The notes under the pieces were generated by a model that saw nothing but the letters and a program-made list of their open reading frames with translations, did not search any database and was not told where the DNA came from. 46,155 nt of DNA from Desulfuromonadales bacterium (GTDB lineage Bacteria; Desulfobacterota; Desulfuromonadia; Desulfuromonadales; JAGXHI01), in NCBI GenBank assembly GCA_024636295.1, contig JAGXHI010000063.1, forward strand, positions 1 to 46,155. Reading direction: 5' to 3'. This document shows positions 26,632-35,589 of this stretch, one piece after another (within the stretch, counting starts at the first letter, position 1; each line of letters begins with the position of its first letter). The translations under genes were made by a program, and so were the position numbers.

Positions 26632-28857
26632 TCACCGGGTCCGAAAGCTTCGAACTTCGCTCTCCGATGTCCCGCCAAGGGAGTCCTCCGAAACGACCTT
26701 CCAGTGATAGACCGAATCGGGATCCAGGCTGGTGACGGTGCGCTCCACCATATTCCCGGGATCAGCATCCCCATTTCCTCCTCCGCCCCCTCCGCAGGAT
26801 ACGAGAAGCGCAAGTCCCGACAGAACAATCATCCGTTTCAGGCTCGGCCGGATTCCGCGGCAGAAGATTCCAATTATTCCCAGAAGCCAAAGCACGCTTC
26901 CGGCGCTCGCGGTGAGCATCCGCCTCGGTGAAGCGTCGGACTCTCCGCCGATCAAAATACGATCGCTGAAGTCTCCCAATTTCGACAGGAGGAGGGTATC
27001 GGAGACCGGGTCGTCGTCCGGGTCGTTCTGATGAATCCATTGGAAAACAACTGGTCCGCTCAGTCCGGTGGCCTGGTTTTCCGGAGATACGAGAAGCGGT
27101 GGGAAGGGAGGTGAATTGCCGGCGCCGGTGATGGAAAGGATCACAAGATTTTCATCCGGATCGTTCGAGCGGATGAGGATTTCTCCCTGATACGCCTCAT
27201 GGCTCGGGGGTGCAAAGCGAATGGAGAGGCTGCAGGATTCCTCCTCGCCCAGGGATATATCCGTGCAGTCCTGTACGGAAAGAAAAAATGGAGGCCCGAG
27301 TGCGGAGGTATCGATTTCCTCTATCCGAAGAAGGCCGCTGCCGGCATTTTGAATGACGACCGTCTCCAGCACCTCGCCTCCGGGCGAAACAGATCCGAAA
27401 TCCAGGATGAGATCATTTGCGGGCGCAATGGGGTCGTGTAAGGAAATATTCGGAATTCCCATCAGCAGATGGTGGGCGGCCAAAGCATTGAGCATCCCCG
27501 ATCCGTAGGCCTGATCGGCTCCGGCTTCTCCCAGGTCCTCCGCGGATTGAAGGAGGGCGGCTTCCAGTCCGCTCATCGAAAGTTCAGGAAAGGCGTTTCT
27601 GAGAAGGGCGAGAACTCCTGTCACATGGGGTGCGGCAAAGGAGGTCCCGCTGACGATTCCGACAGCTTCCGGTGTCAGGCCGCCCATGGTGACCGCGGCG
27701 GTTCTGATGTGAAATCCGGGTGCGACGGAGTCCGGATAAATGGAACCGTCGCAGGCTGAAGGACCCCGAGCGCTGAAGGGGGAGACCTCGAAAAGGGAAG
27801 AGATGCTTCCTGTTGATCCCACGGCCAGGGACTCCGGATAATTGGCGGGACTGATGCTGGATGCAGGATCAGGCCCCGTATTTCCCGCAGAGAAGACCAC
27901 TCCTATCCCGGCGTTCCGGAGGGCCTGGACATCCGGACGATATTCCCCGTCGCATTCCCCCGAACTGCTCTCAAACCCCCAGGAACCATTAACGAGATCA
28001 GGCGGGTCGGGATGGTCAAGGATCCACTGAAAGGCCTCGTGTATGAAACTCAGGCTCGCGGTTCCGTCGTCGCGAAATATCTTGGCGGCGATCCACTGGG
28101 CCCCGGGGGCGACTCCGATGGGTTCGCCATCGATTTCTCCGCCGAGCAGAATACCTGTCACTGCCGTCCCGTGTCCCCGGTCTTCTCCGGTTTCATCGTC
28201 GCAGGGCGTCTCGCCGCTTGCTTCGCAGGGCGTGCATGCCGCCGTGCTGCATTGGGCGGCATAGGGATTGAACCAGTCGTCGGCGCCGCCCCGCCATTTC
28301 GAGCCTATGGCGGCATGTCGGAGATCCACACCGGAATCGAAGACTGCAATCACCACGTCTTCTCCGGTGAAGCCTTCGGCCCACAGGTCCGGGGCCTGAA
28401 TCGCCTGCAGGTTCCACCCCGCCGCAGGCTGCTGGTTCTGGATGGGCTCTTCTGCCTTGATGATGCCGTCCAGGCGGATCTTTTTAATTTCGGGCTGCTC
28501 GGCCAGGGCGAGGATCAACGACTCGTCCGCATGAAGCGCCAGGCTGTTGATGATCCATAAATCCCTGAAACGTTTTCCTCGCCATCCGAGAAGATCCCTC
28601 ACGGGCGACTGATTGCGCTCTGCCGCCTTCTTCAGTGTCCGCACCATAGATGCTCGATCCACCGGGCGATCGAAAAATCCGAGCGTCTGAAGATCGACAG
28701 TTTCGAAAAAATCGATGATGATCGGGATTTCTGCTCCCGCCTCAGCCGTTTCCAGATATTCCTGGAGATCCGAAGTTATCAGGCTGCCGGAGGCGGGGAG
28801 GACGAGGGCGAAAAGGAGGATAATGGTGAAGCTGAGACGAAACACGAAGGACCTCAT
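26632..28857 (-). CDS. Exported subtilisin-like (S8) serine protease with odd C-terminus
   Basis: 741 residues. Signal peptide 1-24; an inhibitor-like propeptide region; then the S8 domain with Asp174 (VFDSGVD), His229 (DRGHGTAV), oxyanion Asn326 (SAGNTG) and Ser406 (GTSFAAP), all intact. Residues about 485-580 form an Ig-like domain of the kind found in choice-of-anchor D proteins (NAGSGLLRI, SNDPDENLVIL). The end is a fibronectin-III-like domain (590-640 and 703-741) split by a 60-residue insertion holding two hydrophobic segments: WLLGIIGIFC, then MIVLSGLALLVSC plus six Gly. The protein is probably secreted and perhaps anchored. I prefer the ATG at 28857; a TTG six codons upstream is the alternative. 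No clear ribosome site. Confidence 0.85.
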   Translation of the reverse strand: MRSFVFRLSFTIILLFALVLPASGSLITSDLQEYLETAEAGAEIPIIIDFFETVDLQTLGFFDRPVDRASMVRTLKKAAERNQSPVRDLLGWRGKRFRDLWIINSLALHADESLILALAEQPEIKKIRLDGIIKAEEPIQNQQPAAGWNLQAIQAPDLWAEGFTGEDVVIAVFDSGVDLRHAAIGSKWRGGADDWFNPYAAQCSTAACTPCEASGETPCDDETGEDRGHGTAVTGILLGGEIDGEPIGVAPGAQWIAAKIFRDDGTASLSFIHEAFQWILDHPDPPDLVNGSWGFESSSGECDGEYRPDVQALRNAGIGVVFSAGNTGPDPASSISPANYPESLAVGSTGSISSLFEVSPFSARGPSACDGSIYPDSVAPGFHIRTAAVTMGGLTPEAVGIVSGTSFAAPHVTGVLALLRNAFPELSMSGLEAALLQSAEDLGEAGADQAYGSGMLNALAAHHLLMGIPNISLHDPIAPANDLILDFGSVSPGGEVLETVVIQNAGSGLLRIEEIDTSALGPPFFLSVQDCTDISLGEEESCSLSIRFAPPSHEAYQGEILIRSNDPDENLVILSITGAGNSPPFPPLLVSPENQATGLSGPVVFQWIHQNDPDDDPVSDTLLLSKLGDFSDRILIGGESDASPRRMLTASAGSVLWLLGIIGIFCRGIRPSLKRMIVLSGLALLVSCGGGGGGNGDADPGNMVERTVTSLDPDSVYHWKVVSEDSLGGTSESEVRSFRTR

Positions 28858-28957
28858 CGGGTTGAAGACAACCAAATTTAAACATAAAAATAAGATTCCG
28901 CCACTCCTGCCTCGATATCAGGAACCCGTCCGTGCAGCCATGCGGCAAACGCCGTGG

Positions 28958-28986
28958 TTGACCAGGATAAATCCCTTCAGTATGAT
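28958..28986 (+). promoter_or_regulatory. Sigma70 promoter of the MBL/FMN-reductase operon
   Basis: TTGACC (28958-28963), 17-bp spacer, TATGAT (28981-28986): each hexamer has one mismatch to consensus. The first gene starts 33 bp downstream of the -10 box. Confidence 0.7.
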
Positions 28987-29018
28987 GAAATCCTCAGGAT
29001 GGACAAGGGAGGAAATTT

Positions 29019-29237
29019 ATGGCATTCGGACTTAAAACCAAAATCTGGCAGACCGGCGCCCTGGACTGGTGGGGATGGATCGAGGACGATGACGTTTTCC
29101 TGGGACGAAGGGAATTCCCCCAGCCGCCCGAGGAAGGGGACGAATGGGTGGTCAAATCCACGGGGGATCGATTCCGGATCATCGAGGGGGAAATCGTCAG
29201 GATCGCAAGGAATGAACATACTATGGAGGAGTGGTAA
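29019..29237 (+). CDS. Small hypothetical protein
   Basis: 72 residues, rich in Trp and acidic residues (WQTGALDWWGWIEDDD; RFRIIEGEIVRIARNE). No membrane segment, no signal peptide. GGGAGG precedes the ATG at good spacing, and a near-consensus promoter lies upstream, so it is a real gene. It is the first of a three-gene operon with an MBL hydrolase, whose ATG follows two bases after this stop, and an FMN reductase. I do not recognise the family; the beta-rich look suggests a small SH3-like fold, which is a guess. Confidence 0.7.
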   Translation: MAFGLKTKIWQTGALDWWGWIEDDDVFLGRREFPQPPEEGDEWVVKSTGDRFRIIEGEIVRIARNEHTMEEW

Positions 29238-29239
29238 AC

Positions 29240-29854
29240 ATGCCGCTGGAAATCGTACAGGTCAGATCGGGCCGGATGGACAATTTTTCCTATCTGATAT
29301 TCTGTCCGGAGACCCGGGAGGGGCTGGGAATCGATCCGTCCCTTGCCCCGGAAAATCTCCTGGAGGCGGCGCGGGAGAGGGATGTCAAGATCCTGATCGT
29401 GGCCAATACCCACGGCCATGGTGATCACATTGGCGGAAACGCCCTGGTCCTGTCCGAAACAGGCGCGAGGCTCGCCGCTCATCCTCTTGATCTCCCCGGG
29501 GCGGATATCCTCCTGGAAGAGGGATCGGAGCTGACAATCGGCAATGGGAAGGTGACGGTGTTCCATACTCCGGGGCATTCTCCCGGTTCGATCACTTTTT
29601 ATATTCCAGGGTCGCTGATCACCGGGGATACTCTTTTCGTGACCGCGGTAGGCCGAGCCGATCTCTCCGGAAGCGATCCGGAGGCCCTCTTCGCCAGCCT
29701 GAGGCGGCTCGCGTCCTTCCCGCCGGAGACACGGATCTATCCCGGGCACGATTACGGACCACAGCCCGTATCCACGGTTGCCTACGAAAAAGACAACAAT
29801 CCTTATCTTCAGTGTCAGGATCTCGAGAGTTTTCTCCGGCTGCGGCTGGGATGA
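29240..29854 (+). CDS. MBL-fold hydrolase, glyoxalase II-like
   Basis: 204 residues of the metallo-beta-lactamase fold. Metal ligands are complete: THGHGDH (about 57-62), HTPGHSPGS, GDTLF with the bridging Asp, and YPGHDYG. The short length and motif set fit hydroxyacylglutathione hydrolases and persulfide dioxygenase-like proteins; the glutathione-binding C-terminal domain of true GloB is absent, so the substrate is unclear. I chose the ATG at 29240, with AGGAG eight bases upstream inside the previous gene, over a GTG three codons earlier. The neighbouring FMN reductase suggests a redox or thiol substrate. Confidence 0.82.
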   Translation: MPLEIVQVRSGRMDNFSYLIFCPETREGLGIDPSLAPENLLEAARERDVKILIVANTHGHGDHIGGNALVLSETGARLAAHPLDLPGADILLEEGSELTIGNGKVTVFHTPGHSPGSITFYIPGSLITGDTLFVTAVGRADLSGSDPEALFASLRRLASFPPETRIYPGHDYGPQPVSTVAYEKDNNPYLQCQDLESFLRLRLG

Positions 29855-29871
29855 CCGTGGAAGGAAGCACC

Positions 29872-30543
29872 ATGAGAATTCTTGCTGTTCTTGGAAGCCC
29901 CAGGGGAATGCGGGGAAATACCGGACGACTTCTGGAGGAGGTTCTGAAAGGAATTCGGGCAGAAGGTGCTGAAACGGACCTCGTCTCTCTTTCTGAAGCC
30001 AAGGTCGGACCCTGTCTCGGTTGCGACAACTGCCATAAACGCGGGCATTGTCCCATCGACGATGATTTCGAAGGGATCAAAACCAGGATGATGGCCTGCG
30101 ATGGTCTTCTTCTGGCCAGTCCCAATTATATCTTCAATGTTTCAGCTCAAATGAAGGCTTTTATGGACCGATGCTGCGGACCGATTCACTGCCTGGCTCT
30201 GGAAGGAAAATACGGTGCGGTGGTGGAAACCTCCGGAGGAGGCGGGGACGAGGAGGTTCTGGATTACATGCAGCGCTTCGTCGGGGCGTTGGGCGCGTCT
30301 TCTGTGGGAGGGATCGGATCCCCCATAGCCGGAATTCGAACCTTTCCTCAGGAGTCCGACCTGTTTGAAGCCGCTCGAGGGATGGGACGGGAGCTTTGCC
30401 GGAGTATCCGCGAGAGACGCGAATATCCCGAACAGGATTCCGCCCGGCGCGCCTTCGGGGAGCGCATGAAGAGTCTTGTGATGCACATGAAGGATTTCTG
30501 GACCTACGAGTACGAGTACTGGCAGCGACGGGGAAGACTTTAG
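29872..30543 (+). CDS. NADPH-dependent FMN reductase / flavodoxin-fold protein
   Basis: 223 residues. The N-terminal FMN phosphate loop (LAVLGSPRGMRGNTGRLLEE) and the segment CLGCDNCHKRGHCPIDDDF are typical of the iron-sulfur flavoprotein/NADPH-dependent FMN reductase family; the Cys cluster resembles the Fe-S ligand region of ISF proteins. YIFNVSAQMKAFMDRC and the Gly-rich VETSGGGGDEE complete the flavin site. It likely shuttles electrons from NAD(P)H through FMN to an unknown acceptor. AAGGA lies six bases before the ATG at 29872; frames starting further upstream overlap the hydrolase gene. Last gene of the operon. Confidence 0.85.
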   Translation: MRILAVLGSPRGMRGNTGRLLEEVLKGIRAEGAETDLVSLSEAKVGPCLGCDNCHKRGHCPIDDDFEGIKTRMMACDGLLLASPNYIFNVSAQMKAFMDRCCGPIHCLALEGKYGAVVETSGGGGDEEVLDYMQRFVGALGASSVGGIGSPIAGIRTFPQESDLFEAARGMGRELCRSIRERREYPEQDSARRAFGERMKSLVMHMKDFWTYEYEYWQRRGRL

Positions 30544-30586
30544 AATCCGGCTCTCACGGCCCTCCGACTCCCGGGGGGCCTTTCTC

Positions 30587-32077
30587 TTACCCCATCCCTC
30601 CTGCCGCCGGGTCTCCGGAACCCGGGCCAAGATCCTTCCCGAGGAAAATGACCCGACTTCCAGCCAATAGATCATTCAATCCGCGCCGCTGACTGTTCAG
30701 CAGAATCAGCAGGAATCCTATTCCTGCAATCAGCAGGGAGAAAAGACCGCCGACACTTCTGAGAAACGCCTGCGAAAAGGAAATATGCTCCCCGTCGCTG
30801 CTTTCTACCCGGACGCGGAAGAGCATCTTTCCCGGGGTCTGCCCCGTTAAAAAATGAAATACGGTGAAATAACCGAAAAAGAGACCGAAAAGGACAAGGA
30901 AATAGGGGACCGCCAGTTGTGCGAGTTTTTCCGCCGAAGGAATGAGATCTTCACCATGCGGCGTCTGGACAAACTGACCCACCAGCAGAAAAAGTCCGAA
31001 ACCAGCCGACAGTATAAACAGGTCGGCTGCGCCGGCGCCCATCCGGTGGAGAAGGGGCGCCGCAGGGAAAGAGCCGGAGGTTTCCACCGCCTCCGCGTGC
31101 AGGGATGAACCTTCCTCCGTGACGGGACCTTCCTCCATCAGGCCGTTTTCTTCTTCAAGAGAATCCCTCTCCGGGTCACTGAGAGGGAGCCTCATGGACG
31201 TTTCTAGCGATGTTGTGAATTCCGGCGCCGAATCCGGTTCTTCCTGCAGGCTTTTCCGCACGGCGTTATCCGATCCATCCAGAGAGGAGAGGAACAGCCC
31301 TGCGAAATCCTCTTCCTCATCGCCGGGGAGAGCAACGGGCAAATCCGCATCTTTGAAATTAAAACTTGCGTCGGTCCCCTCATTCCGGCTGGTGACTCCC
31401 ATTTCCGTCCCTCCCGTGGAGGCGAAAATATCCTGTCCCTGGGCTGCGCCCCGCGGGAGATCCCAGGAGAAGAAATCGTCCCTTTCGCCTTTGTCCAGAG
31501 AACTTTCCGAAGGTCGTTTTTCCGCAGGGAATTTCCACTCTGGATCGTTCTCATCCCCCTCCGGGGCAAAGTTGGCCCTCTCCCATACTATTTCAGGATT
31601 TTCCCCGGAGGTGGAATTCTCGAAAGGATCCCTCGAGGTGTCGGCTTCTGAAGATGCGGACGTTTTTTTATTCGGGTCCTCATCCCCGTCCTCGAAAAAA
31701 TCCTTCGAATTCTCACTATTGGATTCCGCAGCCTGGATGGAGTCCGGGAGCTCTCCCGCGGATTTCGAATCTTCTTTTACCCGGGGGGGATCACTCGGGA
31801 GCTTTTCAGCGGTCGATCCGGGGGACAGATTTTCGTCATCCTCATTTAAAAAATCGAATCCGAAGTCAGTGGCTTCCGCTGCAGAAATTTCCCTGGATTC
31901 CATCGGTGCCGCTAAGGCGGGTTCATCCGTTTCGACGGGATTTTCAGCCTTTTCGAGTGCCACCTGAAAGCGGCCGCCCAGGCCATATCTGGTTCTGAAT
32001 TCGGTTAAATCGTGTTCGCATTTCCGGCACGCGGTCAGATGATCAAAACTGGTATACCCGCACTTGGGGCACTTCAT
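30587..32077 (-). CDS. Zinc-ribbon and RDD-domain membrane protein
   Basis: 496 residues in three parts. The N-terminus is a zinc ribbon (Cys3, Cys6, Cys17, Cys20 in KCPKCG and CRKC). Residues about 30-330 are acidic, Ser-rich and low complexity, probably disordered. Residues about 343-486 are an RDD domain with three to four membrane segments and the conserved GQTPGKMLFRVRV and RRGLNDLLAGSRVI motifs. RDD proteins are integral inner-membrane proteins of unclear role, some proposed as transporters. The ATG overlaps the rsmE stop (ATGA), with AAGGAG five bases upstream, so it is coupled to the rRNA/ribosomal methyltransferase genes. Confidence 0.8.
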   Translation of the reverse strand: MKCPKCGYTSFDHLTACRKCEHDLTEFRTRYGLGGRFQVALEKAENPVETDEPALAAPMESREISAAEATDFGFDFLNEDDENLSPGSTAEKLPSDPPRVKEDSKSAGELPDSIQAAESNSENSKDFFEDGDEDPNKKTSASSEADTSRDPFENSTSGENPEIVWERANFAPEGDENDPEWKFPAEKRPSESSLDKGERDDFFSWDLPRGAAQGQDIFASTGGTEMGVTSRNEGTDASFNFKDADLPVALPGDEEEDFAGLFLSSLDGSDNAVRKSLQEEPDSAPEFTTSLETSMRLPLSDPERDSLEEENGLMEEGPVTEEGSSLHAEAVETSGSFPAAPLLHRMGAGAADLFILSAGFGLFLLVGQFVQTPHGEDLIPSAEKLAQLAVPYFLVLFGLFFGYFTVFHFLTGQTPGKMLFRVRVESSDGEHISFSQAFLRSVGGLFSLLIAGIGFLLILLNSQRRGLNDLLAGSRVIFLGKDLGPGSGDPAAGGMG

Positions 32078-32856
32078 GGACTCTCCTTCCGTAACTGATG
32101 TGGAGCATCAATGAATTTTTGAGCGGCCGGACCCAGATCTCCGTAAAAAAACTGCAGCAGTCCGGCTGCGGCGAGACAGACCGTTTCGCTCCGGAGAATC
32201 CTGGGACCAAGGCGAACGGGGAGAAAGCCCGCTTTGCGTGCGATTTCCATTTCGCGGCGGCTGAACCCTCCTTCCGGTCCTACCAGCAGGGCCGCGTCCC
32301 GCGGCGGAGTTCGGGGCAGAACCTCAATGATCGGCAGGCTTTCCTCCTCCCAAAGCATCAGCCGCAGTTCCTCCTCACATCGGCCCAGGGCCCCCTCCAT
32401 CTCAAGGGGAGGGGAGATCCGTGGAAGAATCGGTCTTCCGCATTGTCTGGCGGCTTCGGAGACAATTCGATGCCACCGTTCCATCCGCCGGTGCGCCCTC
32501 CTGTCGTCGAGTTCAGGCACGCTTCGCTCGCTCATGATCGGTGAAAACCGTCCGACGCCCAGCTCTGTTCCTTTTTGGAGGACGAAATCGATTTTTTCCC
32601 CTTTAGGCAAGGCTTGCAAGAGATGGACCGAAAAGGCGGTTTCCTCTTCCATGCGGCGTTCGAGAACGGAGGCACGGCCCTCTTTTTTATCGAGCGCTTC
32701 AATTCGGCACCGGCAAATTTTGCCGGAACCATCCAGAAGGAGGATTTCATCCCCGGTTTTGAGGCGCAGAACTTTCCGGCAATGATGAAGGACCTCCTCT
32801 GGAAGAGGGATCATGTCTTCCCGAAGTTCGGCAGGGGAAACGAAGAACCTCCTCAT
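32074..32856 (-). CDS. rsmE: 16S rRNA m3U1498 methyltransferase RsmE
   Basis: 260 residues. N-terminal PUA-like domain (MRRFFVSPAE, VLHHCRKVLRLKTGDEI, LLDGSG) and a SPOUT methyltransferase domain with the knot motifs QALPKGEKIDFVLQKGTELG, LLVGPEGGFSRREME and LGPRILRSETVCLAA. It methylates N3 of U1498 in the decoding region of the small subunit, using S-adenosylmethionine. The ATG at 32856 overlaps the prmA stop (ATGA) and has GGAG six bases upstream; the longer frame to 32889 lies within prmA. prmA-rsmE adjacency is common. Confidence 0.93.
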   Translation of the reverse strand: MRRFFVSPAELREDMIPLPEEVLHHCRKVLRLKTGDEILLLDGSGKICRCRIEALDKKEGRASVLERRMEEETAFSVHLLQALPKGEKIDFVLQKGTELGVGRFSPIMSERSVPELDDRRAHRRMERWHRIVSEAARQCGRPILPRISPPLEMEGALGRCEEELRLMLWEEESLPIIEVLPRTPPRDAALLVGPEGGFSRREMEIARKAGFLPVRLGPRILRSETVCLAAAGLLQFFYGDLGPAAQKFIDAPHQLRKESP

Positions 32857-33773
32857 TCGCTTCTCCGGCGGTAGACGATGCAGGACCATTCACCATTTCT
32901 GCGGATGCCGAGACCCGTCACCGGAAGCAGGGAAAAAACCTCTTCAATGAGGGATTCTTTCTCTTTCAGGACTCCCGAGAGGACCAGGATGCCGCCGGGG
33001 CCGAGGCGCTCCGCCAGGTCACGGGAAATGCGGGCCAGTTCTTCCGCGAGAATGTTGGCCAGAACCAGATCATAATCCCTTTCCAACTCCTCCAGGGGTG
33101 AAACCCGGATCTCCACCCGCTCTTCCATTCCGTTGCGGCGGGCATTCTCCTGTGCGGCGCGACAGGCCTCTTCGTCGATATCGGTGCCCAGTACCCGTGG
33201 TGCGCCGAGAACCGCGGCGGCCAGTGCCAGAATCCCCGATCCTGTTCCTACGTCCAGGACCTTTCGCGGAGGATCGGGAGAGTCAAAGAGGGAGACAATC
33301 TCCTCCAGGCACAGCCTTGTCGTGGCATGCGTCCCGGTTCCGAAGGCCATCCCGGGATCGATCCGGAGAACAGCGTCCTCTTTTTGGCGCGGGGCCTCCT
33401 CCCAGGAGGGCTGGATGATCAGGCGCCCCAGGCGGATAACGGGAAAATGCTGCTTCCAGCCTTCGGCCCAGTCTTCCTGCCGCATCGTCGAGACCTCGGG
33501 AAGGGACGGAACCAGTCCGGGAACAAGGTGCGCCAGTTGGCGGAGGCGCTCAAGGATTCGGCGGCAAAGGGCGTCTCGGGGCTGGTCGGGAAAAAAGATC
33601 CGAATCCGAAGGTCCTCTCCGCTGCTTTCCTCCGGATCGGGCGGAATAAAGGTGTCCAGCCTGCGCTCCTCGATGATGATTCCCTCCGAACCCAGGTCGA
33701 CCATCTCTTGTCCGATCAGATCCACCCCTTCGGGGGGAACAGTCAATTGAATTTCCAGCCATATTCTTTCCAT
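32853..33773 (-). CDS. prmA: Ribosomal protein L11 methyltransferase PrmA
   Basis: 306 residues. The N-terminal substrate-recognition domain (WLEIQLTVPPEGVDLI) is followed by a linker and a class I methyltransferase: DPGMAFGTGTHATTRLCLE, motif I VLDVGTGSGILALAAAVLG, TDIDEEACRAAQENAR and LVLANILAEEL. PrmA trimethylates ribosomal protein L11. It is the first gene of a three-gene chain in which each stop overlaps the next start. There is no strong ribosome site before the ATG at 33773. Confidence 0.93.
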   Translation of the reverse strand: MERIWLEIQLTVPPEGVDLIGQEMVDLGSEGIIIEERRLDTFIPPDPEESSGEDLRIRIFFPDQPRDALCRRILERLRQLAHLVPGLVPSLPEVSTMRQEDWAEGWKQHFPVIRLGRLIIQPSWEEAPRQKEDAVLRIDPGMAFGTGTHATTRLCLEEIVSLFDSPDPPRKVLDVGTGSGILALAAAVLGAPRVLGTDIDEEACRAAQENARRNGMEERVEIRVSPLEELERDYDLVLANILAEELARISRDLAERLGPGGILVLSGVLKEKESLIEEVFSLLPVTGLGIRRNGEWSCIVYRRRSE

Positions 33774-33817
33774 TTAGCCTGTTTAGCAAAGATCGGGGGA
33801 GAAAAGCAATAAAAACC

Positions 33818-34011
33818 TTGACAAGGGGAAGCTCCATCGGTTCTAATTTGAGACCGCCTTTAATGAGGGAAAAACCTTAAAAATTGGCAAATAAATGTTT
33901 GGGATTACTTCTGTTAAAAAATCGGCAATTTAACTGCGAGCAATGGCAGGCCGTCCGGCCTCGAATTGAACTTTTTGCGCGTCTTGCACATTAAATCAAA
34001 CCTGTTAAAAT
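33818..34011 (+). promoter_or_regulatory. Two tandem sigma70-like promoters for ppsR
   Basis: Distal: TTGACA (33818-33823), 18-bp spacer, TCTAAT (33842-33847). Proximal: TTGCAC (33984-33989), 16-bp spacer, TAAAAT (34006-34011) with an extended TG two bases before it. The proximal one would give a leader of about 25 bases. The gap 33774-34042 holds nothing else. Confidence 0.6.
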
Positions 34012-34042
34012 CCTAGAAAATATTTTTTTCATTAGGAACTCT

Positions 34043-34849
34043 ATGCCCGAACCCCAGCTGGTCTATCTTCTTTCCGATGCTACGGGGGAGACGGTCGAAA
34101 ATATTGTCTCGGCAGCTTTGACCCAATTCAGGGGAAAAGCGGTCCGAATGAAAAGGATCAGCAACGTTCGAACCAAAACGCAGGTGTACGAAGCACTGGA
34201 TGAAGCCCTCGATCATCGCGCCCTGGTGGTTTATACCATCGTCAATCGGGAGCTTGCCCAATTGGTTCACGACGAATGCGATTCTCTGGGATTGCTCAAT
34301 ATCGACCTGATCACTCCCCTGCTGATGCGGCTCTCCGAATTCTTCGGGCGGTCCCCAAAGGAAACACCGGGTCTGCTTCACGGGATGGATGAGGAGTATT
34401 TCAGGCGAATCGAAGCCGTGGAATTCACGGTCAAGCATGACGACGGGCAGGAGCCCCGTCATTTGCCCAAGGCTGATATTGTTCTGGTAGGAGTCTCCAG
34501 AACGAGCAAGACGCCCCTTTCCATCTATCTTGCGTACCGTGGCTGGAAAGTGGCCAATGTTCCACTTGTGAAGGGCATCGATCCGCCGGCAGAACTTTTT
34601 CAGGTGGATCCCGGACGTGTCGCAGGGCTGATTATCGATCCGCAGCGCCTGGTGGAGATCCGGGCTTCGCGGCTGAGAAATCTTGAGCAGAATCCCAGGG
34701 CCGCCTATGCCGACTACGAATTGATCGAGGAGGAGCTGAAACTTTCCCGCCGATTCTTCCGGAGCAATCCCTGGGTGGTGGTGGATGTTTCGGGAAAGGC
34801 TGTAGAGGAAGCCGCGAATGAGGTTCTCGTCAAGCTCCATTTGAAATGA
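34043..34849 (+). CDS. ppsR: PPDK/PEP synthase regulatory protein (DUF299)
   Basis: 268 residues with the full pattern of the PpsR/RP1 family: [19 protein letters not shown] at the N-terminus, the P-loop [11 protein letters not shown] near 149-158, [14 protein letters not shown] and the C-terminal [11 protein letters not shown]. These bifunctional ADP-dependent kinases/Pi-dependent phosphorylases switch pyruvate phosphate dikinase or PEP synthetase off and on by threonine phosphorylation. The target enzyme gene is not in the window. AGGAA lies six bases before the ATG, and two promoters are visible upstream. A two-component operon follows 64 bp downstream. Confidence 0.93.
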   Translation: MPEPQLVYLLSDATGETVENIVSAALTQFRGKAVRMKRISNVRTKTQVYEALDEALDHRALVVYTIVNRELAQLVHDECDSLGLLNIDLITPLLMRLSEFFGRSPKETPGLLHGMDEEYFRRIEAVEFTVKHDDGQEPRHLPKADIVLVGVSRTSKTPLSIYLAYRGWKVANVPLVKGIDPPAELFQVDPGRVAGLIIDPQRLVEIRASRLRNLEQNPRAAYADYELIEEELKLSRRFFRSNPWVVVDVSGKAVEEAANEVLVKLHLK

Positions 34850-34913
34850 GTTCAGAAGCAAATGATCGATTGATGGATCCCCGTTTATGAAATACTGAAA
34901 AAAGGAGAAAAAC

Positions 34914-35588
34914 ATGGCGCGAATATTGGTTGTTGAAGACGAAAAAAAAGTAGCCAGCTTCATCAAGCGCGGGCTTGAGGAAGAGGAATTCACCGTGGAA
35001 GTGGCGCATGACGGGGAAGAGGGTCTTTACATGGCCGAGACGAATCCCTACGACCTGATCCTGATGGACATCATGCTGCCAAAAAAGGACGGTCTGGCCG
35101 TTGTCAAAGAACTGCGCGAAAAGGAAGTTTTCACTCCGGTGCTCTGTCTGACAGCCAAGGATCAGGTGCAGGATATCGTTTCCGGTCTCGACTCGGGCAG
35201 TGATGATTATCTTACGAAGCCGTTTGCTTTCGCCGAGCTCCTCTCCCGTGTGCGGGCTCTTCTGCGGCGCGGCGCAAAAGATCGCGGGGCGGAAATTCAC
35301 ATGGGGGAACTTCGCCTTGATCCCGTAGCCCACAAGGTCTGGCGCAACAACAAGGAAATCGAGCTGACCGCCAAGGAATACGCTCTCATGGAGTATTTCA
35401 TGAGGAACCCGAACAAGATCCTGACCCGGACCATGATTGCCGAACATGTCTGGGATTATACGTTCGATTCCTTCACCAACATCATCGACGTCTATGTCAA
35501 TTATTTGAGGAAGAAAATCGACCGCGATTACGATAAGAAATACATTCATACGGTTCGCGGAGTCGGGTATATCCTGAAGGAGGAATAA
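34914..35588 (+). CDS. OmpR-family response regulator
   Basis: 224 residues. Receiver domain 1-120 with acidic pocket (VVEDEKK), phospho-acceptor Asp52 (LILMDIMLP), Thr/Lys switch residues (CLTAKD, LTKPF). Winged-helix DNA-binding domain about 128-222 (ELTAKEYALMEYFMRNPNKI, VWDYTFDSFTNIIDVYVNYLR, TVRGVGYIL). The closest known layouts are the CusR/MprA type that pair with heavy-metal or envelope-stress kinases. AAGGAG precedes the ATG. The kinase gene starts two bases after the stop, so they form one operon. Confidence 0.92.
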   Translation: MARILVVEDEKKVASFIKRGLEEEEFTVEVAHDGEEGLYMAETNPYDLILMDIMLPKKDGLAVVKELREKEVFTPVLCLTAKDQVQDIVSGLDSGSDDYLTKPFAFAELLSRVRALLRRGAKDRGAEIHMGELRLDPVAHKVWRNNKEIELTAKEYALMEYFMRNPNKILTRTMIAEHVWDYTFDSFTNIIDVYVNYLRKKIDRDYDKKYIHTVRGVGYILKEE

Positions 35589-35589
35589 T

